From DATCHW01 sp036508135 (lineage in GTDB: Bacteria; Bacteroidota; Ignavibacteria; Tepidaquicellales; Tepidaquicellaceae): 27,412 nt of DNA. This document shows, piece by piece, positions 14,881 to 23,054 of this stretch; within the stretch, counting starts at the first letter, position 1; every line of letters begins with the position of its first letter. The stretch spans positions 1 through 27,412 of the forward strand of contig DATCHW010000005.1 in the NCBI GenBank assembly GCA_036508135.1, read 5' to 3'. Below the pieces are notes generated by a model, which was given only the letters and a program-made list of their open reading frames with translations, was not told the origin of the DNA and searched no databases. The position numbers and the translations under genes were made by a program.

Positions 14881-16634
14881 ATCAGCATTGATTTTGAAAG
14901 AGTAATATTACCCGAAGTAAGTTTGTAGAAATATACACCGCTTGAATAATTCACTGCACTCCAGGTTACAGCATTCTTTCCCGGTTCAAGTTCTTTATCA
15001 ACAAGTGTGGCTATTTCTCTGCCGAGATAATCATATACTTTCAAAGTAACTTTTGATTTTGACGGAACATTAAACTCAATTATCGTAAAGGGATTGAATG
15101 GATTCGGATAATTCTGCATTAATTCAAATTCCTTTGGTAAATTGTTTTCGTTTCCCGAAATTCCCGAAATAGTCGATCTTAACTGCACATTCAAAATTGT
15201 GGTTGAATCAATTTTTGCATATACGCCAGAGATGGTCTTTGAATAATATCCGGGAGAAGAAAAAGTCAGGGGATATGTTCCTGTAGCTATAAATCTATGA
15301 TAATCACCGCTGACCGAATCGGAATAGACCCAGGAACTATCGGTATCATGACCCGAGATATATACTTTTGCTTTTAGTTTTGTCCCTGTAATTGAATCCG
15401 TTACAATACCTCTGACACCATATAAAGATTCTTTAATATAGTTCAGGAATGACTTGTGGATATTATTCCAATATGTCGGAAGTGTCGAGGCAGCAGGCAT
15501 TTTGTTACTCGAAATTTCACACGTGATTTCCCTTCCGTACCGGAAATAGGTCATGAAGTCCTGTCTTCCTCCTGTTACTCTATACCAGGCATATCCATCA
15601 ACTACTCCGGGATAGTTGGGATAACCGAGATTATCAGCCATATAACTCGGAGCAATTAAATGAACAGTATCTACAAAATGTTTTCCTACCTGAATGTACC
15701 AGGAGTCATCAGCGGGATACCTTGACCAGGTATCCCAGGGATAATTAAAAACCTGTGCACCGCCGTGAAAATTCATTGATAAGTTGAAATAGTTTGCTGT
15801 TGCAAGATTCATAAAGTTGACCGTTTCTGTTTGCCAGGAATTACCATCCGGATGCAGTCCTGCTGCGGGGTCAGGATAATTTCTGTTAAGGTCTATGGAA
15901 TTTGCGTTTCCCCTTGTAGCACCGGTCACTGTATTGTTTCCGCCGTGATATGTTCCGTCGGGATTAGCAAGCGGATTTATCCAAATTTCCACATTCTGCA
16001 ATAAACTTGTAAGTTGCGGATTTACACCATACGATTTAGAGAGAGTATCAATTAGTCTTAACATCAAAACGTAACCGGTAATTTCATCACCATGTATACT
16101 TGAAGTGAACATAAAACGTGGTTTTGGTTTTCTTACATTAACGCTGTCGGTTATTTTTATGAAATATATATTTCTTGTTCCCGAAGCAGTGGGTCCGATA
16201 TTAACCAACTTACATATTCCGGGATAATTAATTTGGAATCCGTTCATCATTGTTACATACTCGTCATAAGTCGGATAAACATCCCATGCTTTAATCTGGT
16301 CAAGATTATCGCTCATTGTCAATCCTGTTGCTGTTTCAGAAGGAAGCTGAAGCAATTCAAAACTATAACCGAGTTTTACAAAATCATTAAATTCATTCTG
16401 ATTTGCATAAGCATATACATCATTCCCTTTAACATTATCTATAGAAATAATTTTTGTCAGAGTATTTATTTCGTTTTTAGAAAATATTTGGAACTTAAAA
16501 TAAATTTCACCTTTTTCTTGAAAATATTTTTCAATTTTTTGAAGTGTTGGTTGTGGAATTTCTTTTTGCTGGGCAAAAACTAAAGAGATTGTAAGTAATA
16601 AACTCAATACAATCAGGAAAGTAAACTTTCGCAT
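14871..16634 (-). CDS. T9SS-secreted M14 zinc carboxypeptidase
   Basis: A 587-residue secreted metallocarboxypeptidase. After a signal peptide (1-21) and a pro-region (to about 115), the M14 catalytic domain (about 120-400) shows the zinc ligands HGDE (H181, E184) and H290 in NFHGG, the substrate-binding DLNRN (N250, R251), and the catalytic Glu E373 in EITCEIS. It releases C-terminal residues from peptides. Next is a CarboxypepD_reg-like beta domain (about 405-485). The C-terminal 85 residues are a type A T9SS sorting domain starting ELMQNYPNPFNPFT and ending with KSMLMIK, so it is exported through the outer membrane by type IX secretion. All catalytic residues are in place, so it should be active. 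Confidence 0.96.
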   Translation of the reverse strand: MRKFTFLIVLSLLLTISLVFAQQKEIPQPTLQKIEKYFQEKGEIYFKFQIFSKNEINTLTKIISIDNVKGNDVYAYANQNEFNDFVKLGYSFELLQLPSETATGLTMSDNLDQIKAWDVYPTYDEYVTMMNGFQINYPGICKLVNIGPTASGTRNIYFIKITDSVNVRKPKPRFMFTSSIHGDEITGYVLMLRLIDTLSKSYGVNPQLTSLLQNVEIWINPLANPDGTYHGGNNTVTGATRGNANSIDLNRNYPDPAAGLHPDGNSWQTETVNFMNLATANYFNLSMNFHGGAQVFNYPWDTWSRYPADDSWYIQVGKHFVDTVHLIAPSYMADNLGYPNYPGVVDGYAWYRVTGGRQDFMTYFRYGREITCEISSNKMPAASTLPTYWNNIHKSFLNYIKESLYGVRGIVTDSITGTKLKAKVYISGHDTDSSWVYSDSVSGDYHRFIATGTYPLTFSSPGYYSKTISGVYAKIDSTTILNVQLRSTISGISGNENNLPKEFELMQNYPNPFNPFTIIEFNVPSKSKVTLKVYDYLGREIATLVDKELEPGKNAVTWSAVNYSSGVYFYKLTSGNITLSKSMLMIK

Positions 16635-16694
16635 ATAAAAACGATTAAATTATGTAAACTTTAAGTTACTTCAAAAAAATAAAACTTTCTATTC

Positions 16695-16726
16695 AAAAAG
16701 AGAGAACCTTCGAATTTGATACTCTC
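16695..16726 (-). terminator. Candidate intrinsic terminator of the glycosylasparaginase gene
   Basis: On the minus strand, GAGAG, a 17-nt loop, then CTCTC is followed directly by TTTTT, 46 bp after the end of the upstream gene. The stem is short and the loop long, so this is only a candidate. Confidence 0.4.
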
Positions 16727-16771
16727 ATTTCGTTAATTATGTAGATTTCGTATGGATTTTTAACTTTCGTT

Positions 16772-17749
16772 TTAAAAGTAGCTTTCTGATTTCTTCAGAA
16801 TATTCTTTTCTTCGTTTGAATATACTGCATACTCAAATCCGCCCCTTACTGAAAATGCCCCATACTCACCATTTTTATTTAGTGCAAGGAACCCAACCTG
16901 GAAGTCCTCCGCAATTTTAAACTTTTTGTTTCTGAGGATTCTATCAACAGCTTCTTTGCATGCCCCCAGCGGTGAATAATCCTGCCTCATCATTTCCACT
17001 ACCGTATGACTTCCGGCTATTCGTATCACCTCTTCTCCGATTCCGGTTGACGTAGCGGCACCTACTTGATTATCGACAAACAATCCCGCACCTATTATAG
17101 GAGAGTCTCCTACTCTGCCGTGAATTTTCCAGCTGAGCCCGCTTGTCGTGCAGGCACCGGAAAGATTTCCGTTTGAGTCAAGGGCTATCATACCGATAGT
17201 ATCGTGATTGGAGTCAATATCTTTAGGTTTATAATTTGAATTCTTAAGCCACTCTTTCCATATTTGTTCAGATTCGGGAGTCAGGAGATTTTCTTTCTTA
17301 AAACCATTTTCAAGTGCAAACTGCTGAGCCCCTTCCCCTACAATCATTATATGCGGAGTTTTTTCCATTACCAACCGTGCAACAGAAATCGGATGCATAA
17401 TATTCTCAATGCAAGCAACAGAGCCGCAGTTTGCATATTCATCCATTATGCAAGCATCAAGCGTAACGTGTCCGTCACGGTCAGGTAAACCGCCGTATCC
17501 CACAGACCTGACGTTCGGGTCACCTTCGGGAATCTGAACACCTGTTTCCACTGCGTCCAATGCTCTTCCGCCGGAGTTTAAAACCTTCCATGCCTCTTCG
17601 TTTGCGGGTACTCCGAAACTCCAGGTGGAAAGCACAATCGGCTTCGTTGTTTTTCCGCTGAATGATTTTGTGAAAGCAAAAGATTTTCCGAACGGCAAAA
17701 GTGCCGCCATTAGCGATGTTACTTTTATAAATTGTCTTCTTGTTCCCAT
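16772..17749 (-). CDS. Glycosylasparaginase (N4-GlcNAc-asparaginase), Tat-exported Ntn hydrolase
   Basis: A 325-residue Ntn-hydrolase that cleaves the GlcNAc-Asn bond of glycoasparagines. The precursor cuts itself before the nucleophile Thr: the conserved NHDT motif is at 181-184, giving T184 as the new N-terminus. Other family motifs are GYGGLPDRDG (84-93), LDACIMD, GRVGDSPIIGAG and STGIGE. The N-terminus TRRQFIKVTSLMAALLPFG is a twin-arginine signal, so the folded enzyme would be exported by Tat to the periplasm; some Bacteroidetes homologues (for example flavastacin-organism enzymes) are known to be exported. It follows purE by 45 bp on the same strand. A plain isoaspartyl peptidase/asparaginase is less likely, given the HDT and GGLP motifs. 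Confidence 0.93.
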   Translation of the reverse strand: MGTRRQFIKVTSLMAALLPFGKSFAFTKSFSGKTTKPIVLSTWSFGVPANEEAWKVLNSGGRALDAVETGVQIPEGDPNVRSVGYGGLPDRDGHVTLDACIMDEYANCGSVACIENIMHPISVARLVMEKTPHIMIVGEGAQQFALENGFKKENLLTPESEQIWKEWLKNSNYKPKDIDSNHDTIGMIALDSNGNLSGACTTSGLSWKIHGRVGDSPIIGAGLFVDNQVGAATSTGIGEEVIRIAGSHTVVEMMRQDYSPLGACKEAVDRILRNKKFKIAEDFQVGFLALNKNGEYGAFSVRGGFEYAVYSNEEKNILKKSESYF

Positions 17750-17794
17750 AAGAGTAGTTTAATATTTTTTATAGAAAAGTTTATAAAAAAAACA

Positions 17795-18280
17795 TTATTT
17801 TAATTTTTTATTTTTTTCCAGAGACTCTCTTTTAATCTTATTTTTAAATTTGATTATTTTATCCAGTAATTTTTTATCCGAAGTTGCAAGGATTTTTATT
17901 GCAAGCAGTGCTGCATTCTTTGCATTGTTGATTGCAACTGTTGCAACAGGTATGCCGAAAGGCATCTGTACGATTGACAAAAGAGAATCGAGACCCCTCA
18001 GTGCCTTGCTCTCTACCGGCACGCCAATTACAGGTAGTGGTGAATATGCGGCGCTCATACCGGGCAGATGTGCAGAACCACCCGCTCCTGCTATTATCAC
18101 TTTTATTCCGCGTTTGTATGCGTTCTTTGAATAGCTCGCCATAAAATCAGGCGTTCTGTGAGCGGAAGCTATTTTGATTTCATAAGCCACTCCGAAATCA
18201 CCGAGAATTTCTGCTGCCTGTTTCATTACGGGCATATCAGAGTCTGAGCCCATAATGATTCCAACTGATGGTTTCTTCAT
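17795..18280 (-). CDS. purE: N5-carboxyaminoimidazole ribonucleotide mutase (PurE class I)
   Basis: Converts N5-CAIR to CAIR in de novo purine synthesis; cytoplasmic octamer in known family members. The 161 residues carry the class I set: IMGSDSDMPVM (9-19), ASAHRTPDF, IAGAGGSAHLPGM and IVQMPFGIPVATVAI. A Lys-rich C-terminal tail (about 20 residues) extends beyond the core. The ribosome-binding site GGGAG lies inside the last codons of the upstream SpoIIE-type phosphatase gene, and the two genes are 1 bp apart, so translation is probably coupled. PurK, its usual partner, is not in the window. Confidence 0.97.
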   Translation of the reverse strand: MKKPSVGIIMGSDSDMPVMKQAAEILGDFGVAYEIKIASAHRTPDFMASYSKNAYKRGIKVIIAGAGGSAHLPGMSAAYSPLPVIGVPVESKALRGLDSLLSIVQMPFGIPVATVAINNAKNAALLAIKILATSDKKLLDKIIKFKNKIKRESLEKNKKLK

Positions 18281-18281
18281 T

Positions 18282-19748
18282 TTAATTTCTCCCGATAACT
18301 AAAATTGTTAAATCGTCCTTTTGAGGTGTATTCTTTGTGTGTTCGTTAACACACTTTTGCAAACTTTCAAGGAGTTTATCCGAAGATAAATCGGCATTTG
18401 AGTTTAAATAATTTTCGATCCGCTCAAATCCGAACTCGCGCTTTGCGGGATCCATTGCCTCTGATAAACCGTCTGTATAAAAAATTAGTTTATCGTTTTT
18501 TTTGAATTCAAAAATAACCTCACTTTCGCCTTCGTTTTGTTCGAGTATATCCATTGCGCCGAGTGTGAGTCCGTGTTTTTTAATCTTAAAAAGTTCGTTT
18601 GATTCTCCCGATATTTTATAGGGCGGAAGATGTCCTGCATTGAAAAGAGAGCAGGTATTTTCTTTAATATCGATAACTGCAAAGATTGCCGTAACAAACA
18701 TCCGGCGGTTCTGAGTTTTGCGTATCATTCTGTTGAGTTTGTTAAACACTTCACGTGGATTGGATGTATCCTCCAGAATTAAATGCATGCAGCTTCTTAA
18801 ACCGGATAGCAGAAGCGCACTCACGACTCCATGCCCTGATACATCGCAGATAAATATTCCGGTCTTGTTTTCCGATATCTTGAAATAATCGAAATAGTCT
18901 CCGCCGACTTCTGTTGCCGGTATTGAAACAGCAGAGATTTCTATATCATCAATCTTTGCATTCCTCTCGGGCAGCATTGATAACTGCATTTCCCGTGCGT
19001 AGTTCAGTTCTTGTTTTATCCTGATGCTGTCTGAATGCCTCGTTTGTAAATAATCATATTGCTTGTAGAATTTCTTCCGGTATTTTGATTCGGACAGGAG
19101 CGCAATCGAACAGAATATCACGGAAAATACTAAGTTGGGTATATTGCCGGAGGAAATATTTCCTTTAAAAATAAACTGAACTGCAAAAGTCAGCCCGAAT
19201 CCTATAAGGAAAAGCTGGATTAATTCGTTTCGAGTAAGCCTGAAAAACAGAATTGACAAACAAAACAAAAATATAATATCGGTGTAAGAATCTGAATTTA
19301 CTTTTGTATCGATAGTAATATCCGGCTCATCATCGTTTGATTCTTTTTGAATTTTTGTTTCAAGGGGCTTTGGGGGTATTTCCTTTGTGATATTTACTGA
19401 TTCCTTCACCGGTTTGGAAATATCGGCTAAAAAGTGGACAAGCATAAAAGCTGCCATAAAAGAAATCAGGAAAATATAAACTGCTCTCCGTACATTTTTT
19501 TTTGAAAAAATGTTTCCGAAAAATATTCGAAGTGAAAGAGGAGCGAGGAACGCAAGTAAACTGAAGATAGATGGGAGTGAAAGAAATCCGAATTCAACGA
19601 TATATACGATTGTAGTGATCATAAATATTCCCGACACTATAATCAGTATATAACTTAACGATTTTAAATTCTTATCGTCCGAATACCCGTTTAACGCTTC
19701 CTCTTTGGGCAGCTGTAAATATTTTTCAAAACTTAAGGATAGATCCAA
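18282..19748 (-). CDS. Membrane-bound SpoIIE/RsbU-type PP2C phosphatase
   Basis: A 488-residue protein with about six membrane segments in the first 220 residues: three before and three after a polar loop at 108-155, which contains a Pro/Lys/Glu stretch. After a short coiled linker (225-258) comes a SpoIIE-type phosphatase domain. Metal-site motifs are ATEVGGDYFDY (278-288), CDVSGHG (301-307), FNAGHLPP, FYTDGLSEA and QKDDLTILVI. Such enzymes dephosphorylate anti-anti-sigma (STAS) proteins in partner-switching pathways; neither a STAS protein nor an RsbW-like kinase is present here. The start is TTG at 19748, with no in-frame ATG before residue 43 and no clear ribosome-binding site. It lies 18 bp after the yggX-like gene. 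Confidence 0.92.
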   Translation of the reverse strand: MDLSLSFEKYLQLPKEEALNGYSDDKNLKSLSYILIIVSGIFMITTIVYIVEFGFLSLPSIFSLLAFLAPLSLRIFFGNIFSKKNVRRAVYIFLISFMAAFMLVHFLADISKPVKESVNITKEIPPKPLETKIQKESNDDEPDITIDTKVNSDSYTDIIFLFCLSILFFRLTRNELIQLFLIGFGLTFAVQFIFKGNISSGNIPNLVFSVIFCSIALLSESKYRKKFYKQYDYLQTRHSDSIRIKQELNYAREMQLSMLPERNAKIDDIEISAVSIPATEVGGDYFDYFKISENKTGIFICDVSGHGVVSALLLSGLRSCMHLILEDTSNPREVFNKLNRMIRKTQNRRMFVTAIFAVIDIKENTCSLFNAGHLPPYKISGESNELFKIKKHGLTLGAMDILEQNEGESEVIFEFKKNDKLIFYTDGLSEAMDPAKREFGFERIENYLNSNADLSSDKLLESLQKCVNEHTKNTPQKDDLTILVIGRN

Positions 19749-19766
19749 AATTCTTATTATACTTAT

Positions 19767-20042
19767 TTATTTCTGCTCTTTGTATTCGTCCGGCAGCTTT
19801 CCGCCTGCTCCGAAAAAGAATTCCTGCATCTGGTCCAGGAATATCTTATCTGTTTCGGGCGAAGTAAGGTCAAGCCTGTATTCATTTACGACCATTTTAA
19901 AATAATCGAGAAACATTTTAAATCCTTCTTTCGATACATTATCAAACACTTTTTGCCCGAGCTCACCCTGTACCGGGAGTCTGTTCAGACCGGGAAGGTC
20001 TTTTTTTAATTTTACACAATGTACGATTCTTGGTTCTGCCAT
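19767..20042 (-). CDS. yggX: Fe(2+)-trafficking protein YggX family
   Basis: A 91-residue protein with the YggX pattern: an N-terminal Cys in HCVKLKKDLPGL, the PGELG-equivalent VQGELGQKVFDNVSKEG, and a C-terminal EFFFG. In enterobacteria YggX helps protect iron-sulfur proteins from oxidation and handles labile iron. The N-terminal Cys (position 9), important in the family, is retained. It sits 9 bp after the 5'-nucleotidase gene and 18 bp before the SpoIIE-type phosphatase, so co-transcription is likely. With ferritin and OsmC also in the window, it adds to the oxidative-stress theme, though these genes are not linked in one operon. Confidence 0.9.
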   Translation of the reverse strand: MAEPRIVHCVKLKKDLPGLNRLPVQGELGQKVFDNVSKEGFKMFLDYFKMVVNEYRLDLTSPETDKIFLDQMQEFFFGAGGKLPDEYKEQK

Positions 20043-20051
20043 TTTATTGCT

Positions 20052-21629
20052 TTATTTAGAAATATCTTTTATTCTTTCTTCCGGAAGATTGTTTATTATT
20101 TTTGAATTCTCAATCTGTTCTATTATAATATCCCTGTCAATCAAATTGGTATCGGTAAAATTAATCGTCTCTTCCACATCCCCGAAAAATTTCTTGAACT
20201 GTCCTGCCATATAATTATTTGTAGAGATTGAATAAGTTTTCTCTTCTGATACCTCTGCACCTCCGACTTTTACACTCACAAGAAAATCATCCGCACCGGT
20301 TTTTGCTTTTGAAAGATCATATTCAATTAAAATGCCTGAAACAATCAGTAAATCAGGCGTTTCACCGGGATTTTCCTGAACTCTTTGCTTAATGTTGTTA
20401 CGTATCATTTGCAATAAAGTTTTACCCGACACGTTTACAACATTGATAGTATTTCCAAAGGGGGAAATTTCCCATATATCTTTCAGTGTGACGTTTCCTT
20501 TCGGGAGGTCTTTTCTTATTCCGCCGGAATTAAGAAAACATACATCAGTATTTGTTTTTATTCTGGTGGCATCTGCGATATATTGCCCCATATTGCTTTC
20601 TTTCGTTCTGCCTCTTGTCCAGTCAACTTCAAGAACTGCAATCACTCTTGACAGCTCTTTATCTGTTTCTGCAAGCATATTATCCACGATCTGCTTTGCA
20701 TTTGCATCGTTTATCGCCGGGTCTTCCTTTGTTTCAATAAGTTCGCCTGAATACGACACAACTGTGTCTTTTTGCGTATCTACCTTCAAATCGAGTTTTC
20801 CGAGATATCTTCCGCTGTGTCCTGCCTGAACAATTAAAACACCATTTACGACTTTTGGTTTGGATAAAGCGGTGTGTGAATGTCCGCCGACAATTATATC
20901 CACATCTCCGTAATATTTTTCGGCTAACTTAACATCTTTATCAACGCCTTCATGGGAAAGCAGCACTATCAGGTTACATTTTTGATTTTTAAGATATGCG
21001 ATATCCGCAACAAGGATCGAGTCAGTGTTCAGCATTCTCAAACCTTTAACATTGCTGACAACCACAAGCCCGAATAAATCATCCGGGGCAAGTCCGATAA
21101 TTCCTACTTTTACACCTTCGACATCTTTTATCAGGAAAGGTTTTCCGAATGTGAAATTAGTGTATTCAGAAAGTACATTACCGCAGAGATAGTTAAAATT
21201 TGCAAGCATCAGATCCGAGTCTAAAGCATTAATTCCGTAATCGAATTCGTGATTTCCGATTTCGAATGCATCAAGATTATACAGGTTCAGAAGTTCTATC
21301 TGTGATTTACCGCGTGTGATAGATGAAATTGGTGTTCCCTGAAAATCATCACCTGCATGCAGAACGAGTGAGTTTTTGTTTCTGAATTTATTTAAATATC
21401 CCAGCACTCCTGAAGTTCCGCCGATATTGTAAGGGTCGCCATTTTTCGGAGAATATTTGTAAGGGTTATTTTTCGCATGAAAATCGTTCCAGTGGAGTAT
21501 ATTAATTTCTTTCACGATGTTTCCGCTTGTGAAGGCTTTCTTCATATTTGTCTTGCGGGAATCTGTGTTCTGCGCCAGAAGGGGAATAGCACATAAGAAT
21601 ATTAAAATAAATAAAATTTTACTTTTCAT
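20052..21629 (-). CDS. Secreted 5'-nucleotidase / UshA-like metallophosphoesterase
   Basis: A 525-residue periplasmic enzyme that releases phosphate from nucleotides or related esters. I chose the ATG at 21629, which gives a clean signal peptide (KSKILFILIFLCAIPLLA, then Q); the frame runs 45 codons further upstream but with no sensible start. The calcineurin-like domain shows the two-metal ligands: HWNDFHAKN (D49, H51), AGDDFQG, IGNHEFDYG, LLSHEG and VGGHSH. The C-terminal nucleotide-binding domain has FLNSGGIRKDLP and ISPFGNTIN. Substrate could be 5'-nucleotides, UDP-sugars or cyclic nucleotides. It heads a four-gene run with yggX, the SpoIIE phosphatase and purE; nucleotide scavenging next to purE is a reasonable functional link, but not proof. 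Confidence 0.94.
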   Translation of the reverse strand: MKSKILFILIFLCAIPLLAQNTDSRKTNMKKAFTSGNIVKEINILHWNDFHAKNNPYKYSPKNGDPYNIGGTSGVLGYLNKFRNKNSLVLHAGDDFQGTPISSITRGKSQIELLNLYNLDAFEIGNHEFDYGINALDSDLMLANFNYLCGNVLSEYTNFTFGKPFLIKDVEGVKVGIIGLAPDDLFGLVVVSNVKGLRMLNTDSILVADIAYLKNQKCNLIVLLSHEGVDKDVKLAEKYYGDVDIIVGGHSHTALSKPKVVNGVLIVQAGHSGRYLGKLDLKVDTQKDTVVSYSGELIETKEDPAINDANAKQIVDNMLAETDKELSRVIAVLEVDWTRGRTKESNMGQYIADATRIKTNTDVCFLNSGGIRKDLPKGNVTLKDIWEISPFGNTINVVNVSGKTLLQMIRNNIKQRVQENPGETPDLLIVSGILIEYDLSKAKTGADDFLVSVKVGGAEVSEEKTYSISTNNYMAGQFKKFFGDVEETINFTDTNLIDRDIIIEQIENSKIINNLPEERIKDISK

Positions 21630-21764
21630 TTTTTGGTGTTTTAGATTATTTATAAAAATACTTAATGATAAAGTAAAAATGAATGTAAAAATAGACAAAC
21701 AGACAATGAGTAATGAATCACTGAAAAAACTGATTAAACAGATTTCGCTGAAAGAGCAAAACAT

Positions 21765-21792
21765 CCCCCTCTATCCACCTTTAAAAAGGGGG
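21765..21792. repeat. CCCCCT...AGGGGG hairpin
   Basis: CCCCCT and AGGGGG arms (6 bp) flank a 16-nt AT-rich loop. This C-rich palindrome type recurs at 22108-22130 and 25126-25143, with a left-half-only version near 24769. Confidence 0.6.
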
Positions 21793-21846
21793 AATATAAA
21801 ACCTATTGTTATACTTTCCCACAGTTGAAACCGTGGGTTGGGTTTG

Positions 21847-21871
21847 CGATTCGAAGGATGCCTTCGAATCG
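21847..21871. repeat. Perfect CGATTCGAAGG hairpin
   Basis: CGATTCGAAGG (21847-21857) and CCTTCGAATCG (21861-21871) form an 11-bp perfect stem with an ATG loop. It is immediately upstream of the GTTACAA hairpin. There is no T-tract, so it is not an obvious terminator. Confidence 0.65.
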
Positions 21872-21882
21872 AGGGGTACAAA

Positions 21883-21908
21883 GGTTACAACGCTGGAACA
21901 TTGTAACC
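21883..21908. repeat. GTTACAAcg...TTGTAAC hairpin, divergent copy
   Basis: GGTTACAA (21883-21890) pairs with TTGTAACC (21901-21908). The block is related to the two 54-nt copies at 24724 and 25081, sharing GTTACAACGC, CATTGTAAC and the following AGAGG. As at the other locus, a GCAGGAGCAG tandem repeat follows it directly. Confidence 0.65.
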
Positions 21909-21922
21909 AGAGGAGAAAAAAA

Positions 21923-21973
21923 GTGGCAGTGGCAGGAGCAGTTGCAAGTTGCAGGAGCAGTTGCAGGAGCAGT
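21923..21973. repeat. Short GCAGGAGCAGTTGCA tandem array
   Basis: Three to four imperfect copies of a GCAGGAGCAGT(T/G)GCA unit follow the GTTACAA hairpin. The same unit forms the larger array at 24789-25019, about 3 kb away. Confidence 0.7.
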
Positions 21974-22032
21974 CGTAGATTACGATTGGAAGAACTGGAT
22001 GACCCAGAGGGTGCCCGGTAATGAGGGAACGC

Positions 22033-22077
22033 AGAGTCTTCTCAGAATTGATAATCGATTGATCCGAGAAAGACTCT
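22033..22077. repeat. AGAGTC-type hairpin repeat, copy 2
   Basis: Arms AGAGTCTTCTC and GAGAAAGACTCT (one bulge) enclose an AT-rich loop containing AATCGATT. It shares outer arms and the GCTnAAAAAA tail with the copy beside the RAYT gene at 271-307. Confidence 0.6.
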
Positions 22078-22107
22078 GCTGAAAAAAAGAGAAGGGAAAC
22101 CCCCCGG

Positions 22108-22130
22108 CCCCCCTTTGAAGAAAAGGGGGG
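22108..22130. repeat. Perfect CCCCCCTTT hairpin
   Basis: CCCCCCTTT (22108-22116) and AAAGGGGGG (22122-22130) form a 9-bp stem with a GAAGA loop. This is the most perfect copy of the C-rich palindrome family in the window. Confidence 0.65.
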
Positions 22131-22253
22131 ATTTAGGAGGATGTACTTTTCCTCTCGTTAGAATGGCATACCCCGAATTTTCATAACTCTTCGACCTATC
22201 GCGATTGAATCGGAATAAACTCAGGGGAAAGAAAATTAATTTAGTAACCTCTA

Positions 22254-22658
22254 CTATTTAATCAGCATTAATTTTTTTATGTCTGTAAAAGCCTGTCCCG
22301 AACCCTCGGGATCTCCCACAACGATTCTATAAAAATACACTCCACTTGCAAGATTACTGCCATTAAAATTCACAGTGTAAAAACCTGCGGGTTTTTGTTC
22401 GTTAACGAGCGTCATCACTTCCCTTCCGCTGATATCGTAGAGTTTCAACGATACCCTGCTGTCATACGGTAAATTAAAATCAATCTTCGTTGCCGGGTTA
22501 AACGGATTGGGATAGTTCTGCGATAATTCAAATTTCTTCGGAACTCCGATTTTAATTACTCCTTCAAGATTGTGATATGCAAAATTTCCGTTGTAATCAG
22601 TTTGTTTAAGCCGGTATTTATATTTTCCGGTAGAGATTATTTTCCCTATTTTGAAAAT
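22254..22658 (-). pseudogene. 3' remnant of a T9SS-secreted protein gene
   Basis: On the minus strand a frame of about 134 codons reads GKYKYRLKQTDYNGNFAYHN, then GVPKKFELSQNYPNPFNPAT, and on through a full type A T9SS sorting domain ending KKLMLIK and a stop. No start codon belongs to it: an in-frame TAA at 22659-22661 cuts it off, and the rest of the passenger protein is gone. The tail therefore looks like the leftover end of a deleted gene. Within the sorting domain, after YFYRIVVGD, the residues PEGSGQAF interrupt the usual spacing before TDIKK; these are encoded by a palindromic repeat (22290-22310). Confidence 0.85.
22290..22310. repeat. CCCGAGGGTTCGG palindromic repeat, copy 2, inside coding DNA
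   Basis: Reverse complement of 496-516 with one mismatch over 21 nt. It lies in the T9SS sorting-domain remnant and is translated as part of DPEGSGQAF without breaking the frame. Confidence 0.75.
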
Positions 22659-22909
22659 TTAGTTTTATTTACATCTTTTCTATTCAGTTACATCCTAAAT
22701 AAATTACAATTAAACAATGTACGTATAAACAAGTTTAAAAATTTCTATTTATACTCATTTGCAATAAATACAAATTAAAAGTTTTCCTTATAACGCTATA
22801 TGGAATTTGTGAGTATTGATTAATGCTGTAAAGTTAACAGTATTCTTTTTATAAATCAAATAAAATAATCGTTAATGAAAGCCGGGATTTTTTTACATTC
22901 CAAAACAGG

Positions 22910-23030
22910 GGGGTTGTTTGAAAACCGGATTTTCGAATAAAGTATTTGGGCTAAAGCCCGGTTTCAGGATACACACACCCCTGCAGTAAACGGCAGGGAA
23001 ATTAATGCGAAATTATAACAACCCCTTTTT
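22910..23030. repeat. Nested palindromic element with two inner hairpins
   Basis: Outer arms GGGGTTGTT (22910-22918) and AACAACCCC (23017-23025) enclose two perfect hairpins, GGGCTAAAGCCC (22948-22959) and CCCTGC/GCAGGG (22979-22998). TTTTT follows the right outer arm. The first inner hairpin matches the one after pgi at 7284-7296. The layout is like a composite REP/BIME or a small MITE. Confidence 0.6.
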
Positions 23031-23054
23031 ATTTCCTCCCGGCAAAATCGTTAT

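Larger units (their letters stand above)
21630..22253. other. Repeat-rich intergenic region, no gene seen
   Basis: This 624-bp gap contains at least six repeat structures: C-rich hairpins at 21765-21792 and 22108-22130, a perfect 11-bp hairpin at 21847-21871, a GTTACAA hairpin at 21883-21908, a GCAGGAGCAGTTGCA tandem at 21923-21973, and an AGAGTC hairpin at 22033-22077. The short ORFs seen across it are translations of these repeats. The 5'-nucleotidase promoter should lie near 21630-21720, but I cannot place it. Confidence 0.75.

Noticed and set aside
21630..21764. Upstream extension of the 5'-nucleotidase gene
   Set aside because: The ATG at 21629 gives a normal signal peptide; the 45-codon extension would put an extra hydrophobic region in front and has no good start.
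21679..21828. Short frame containing NIPLYPPLKRGN
   Set aside because: The peptide is the translation of a C-rich palindromic repeat, and there is no start context or homologous protein core.
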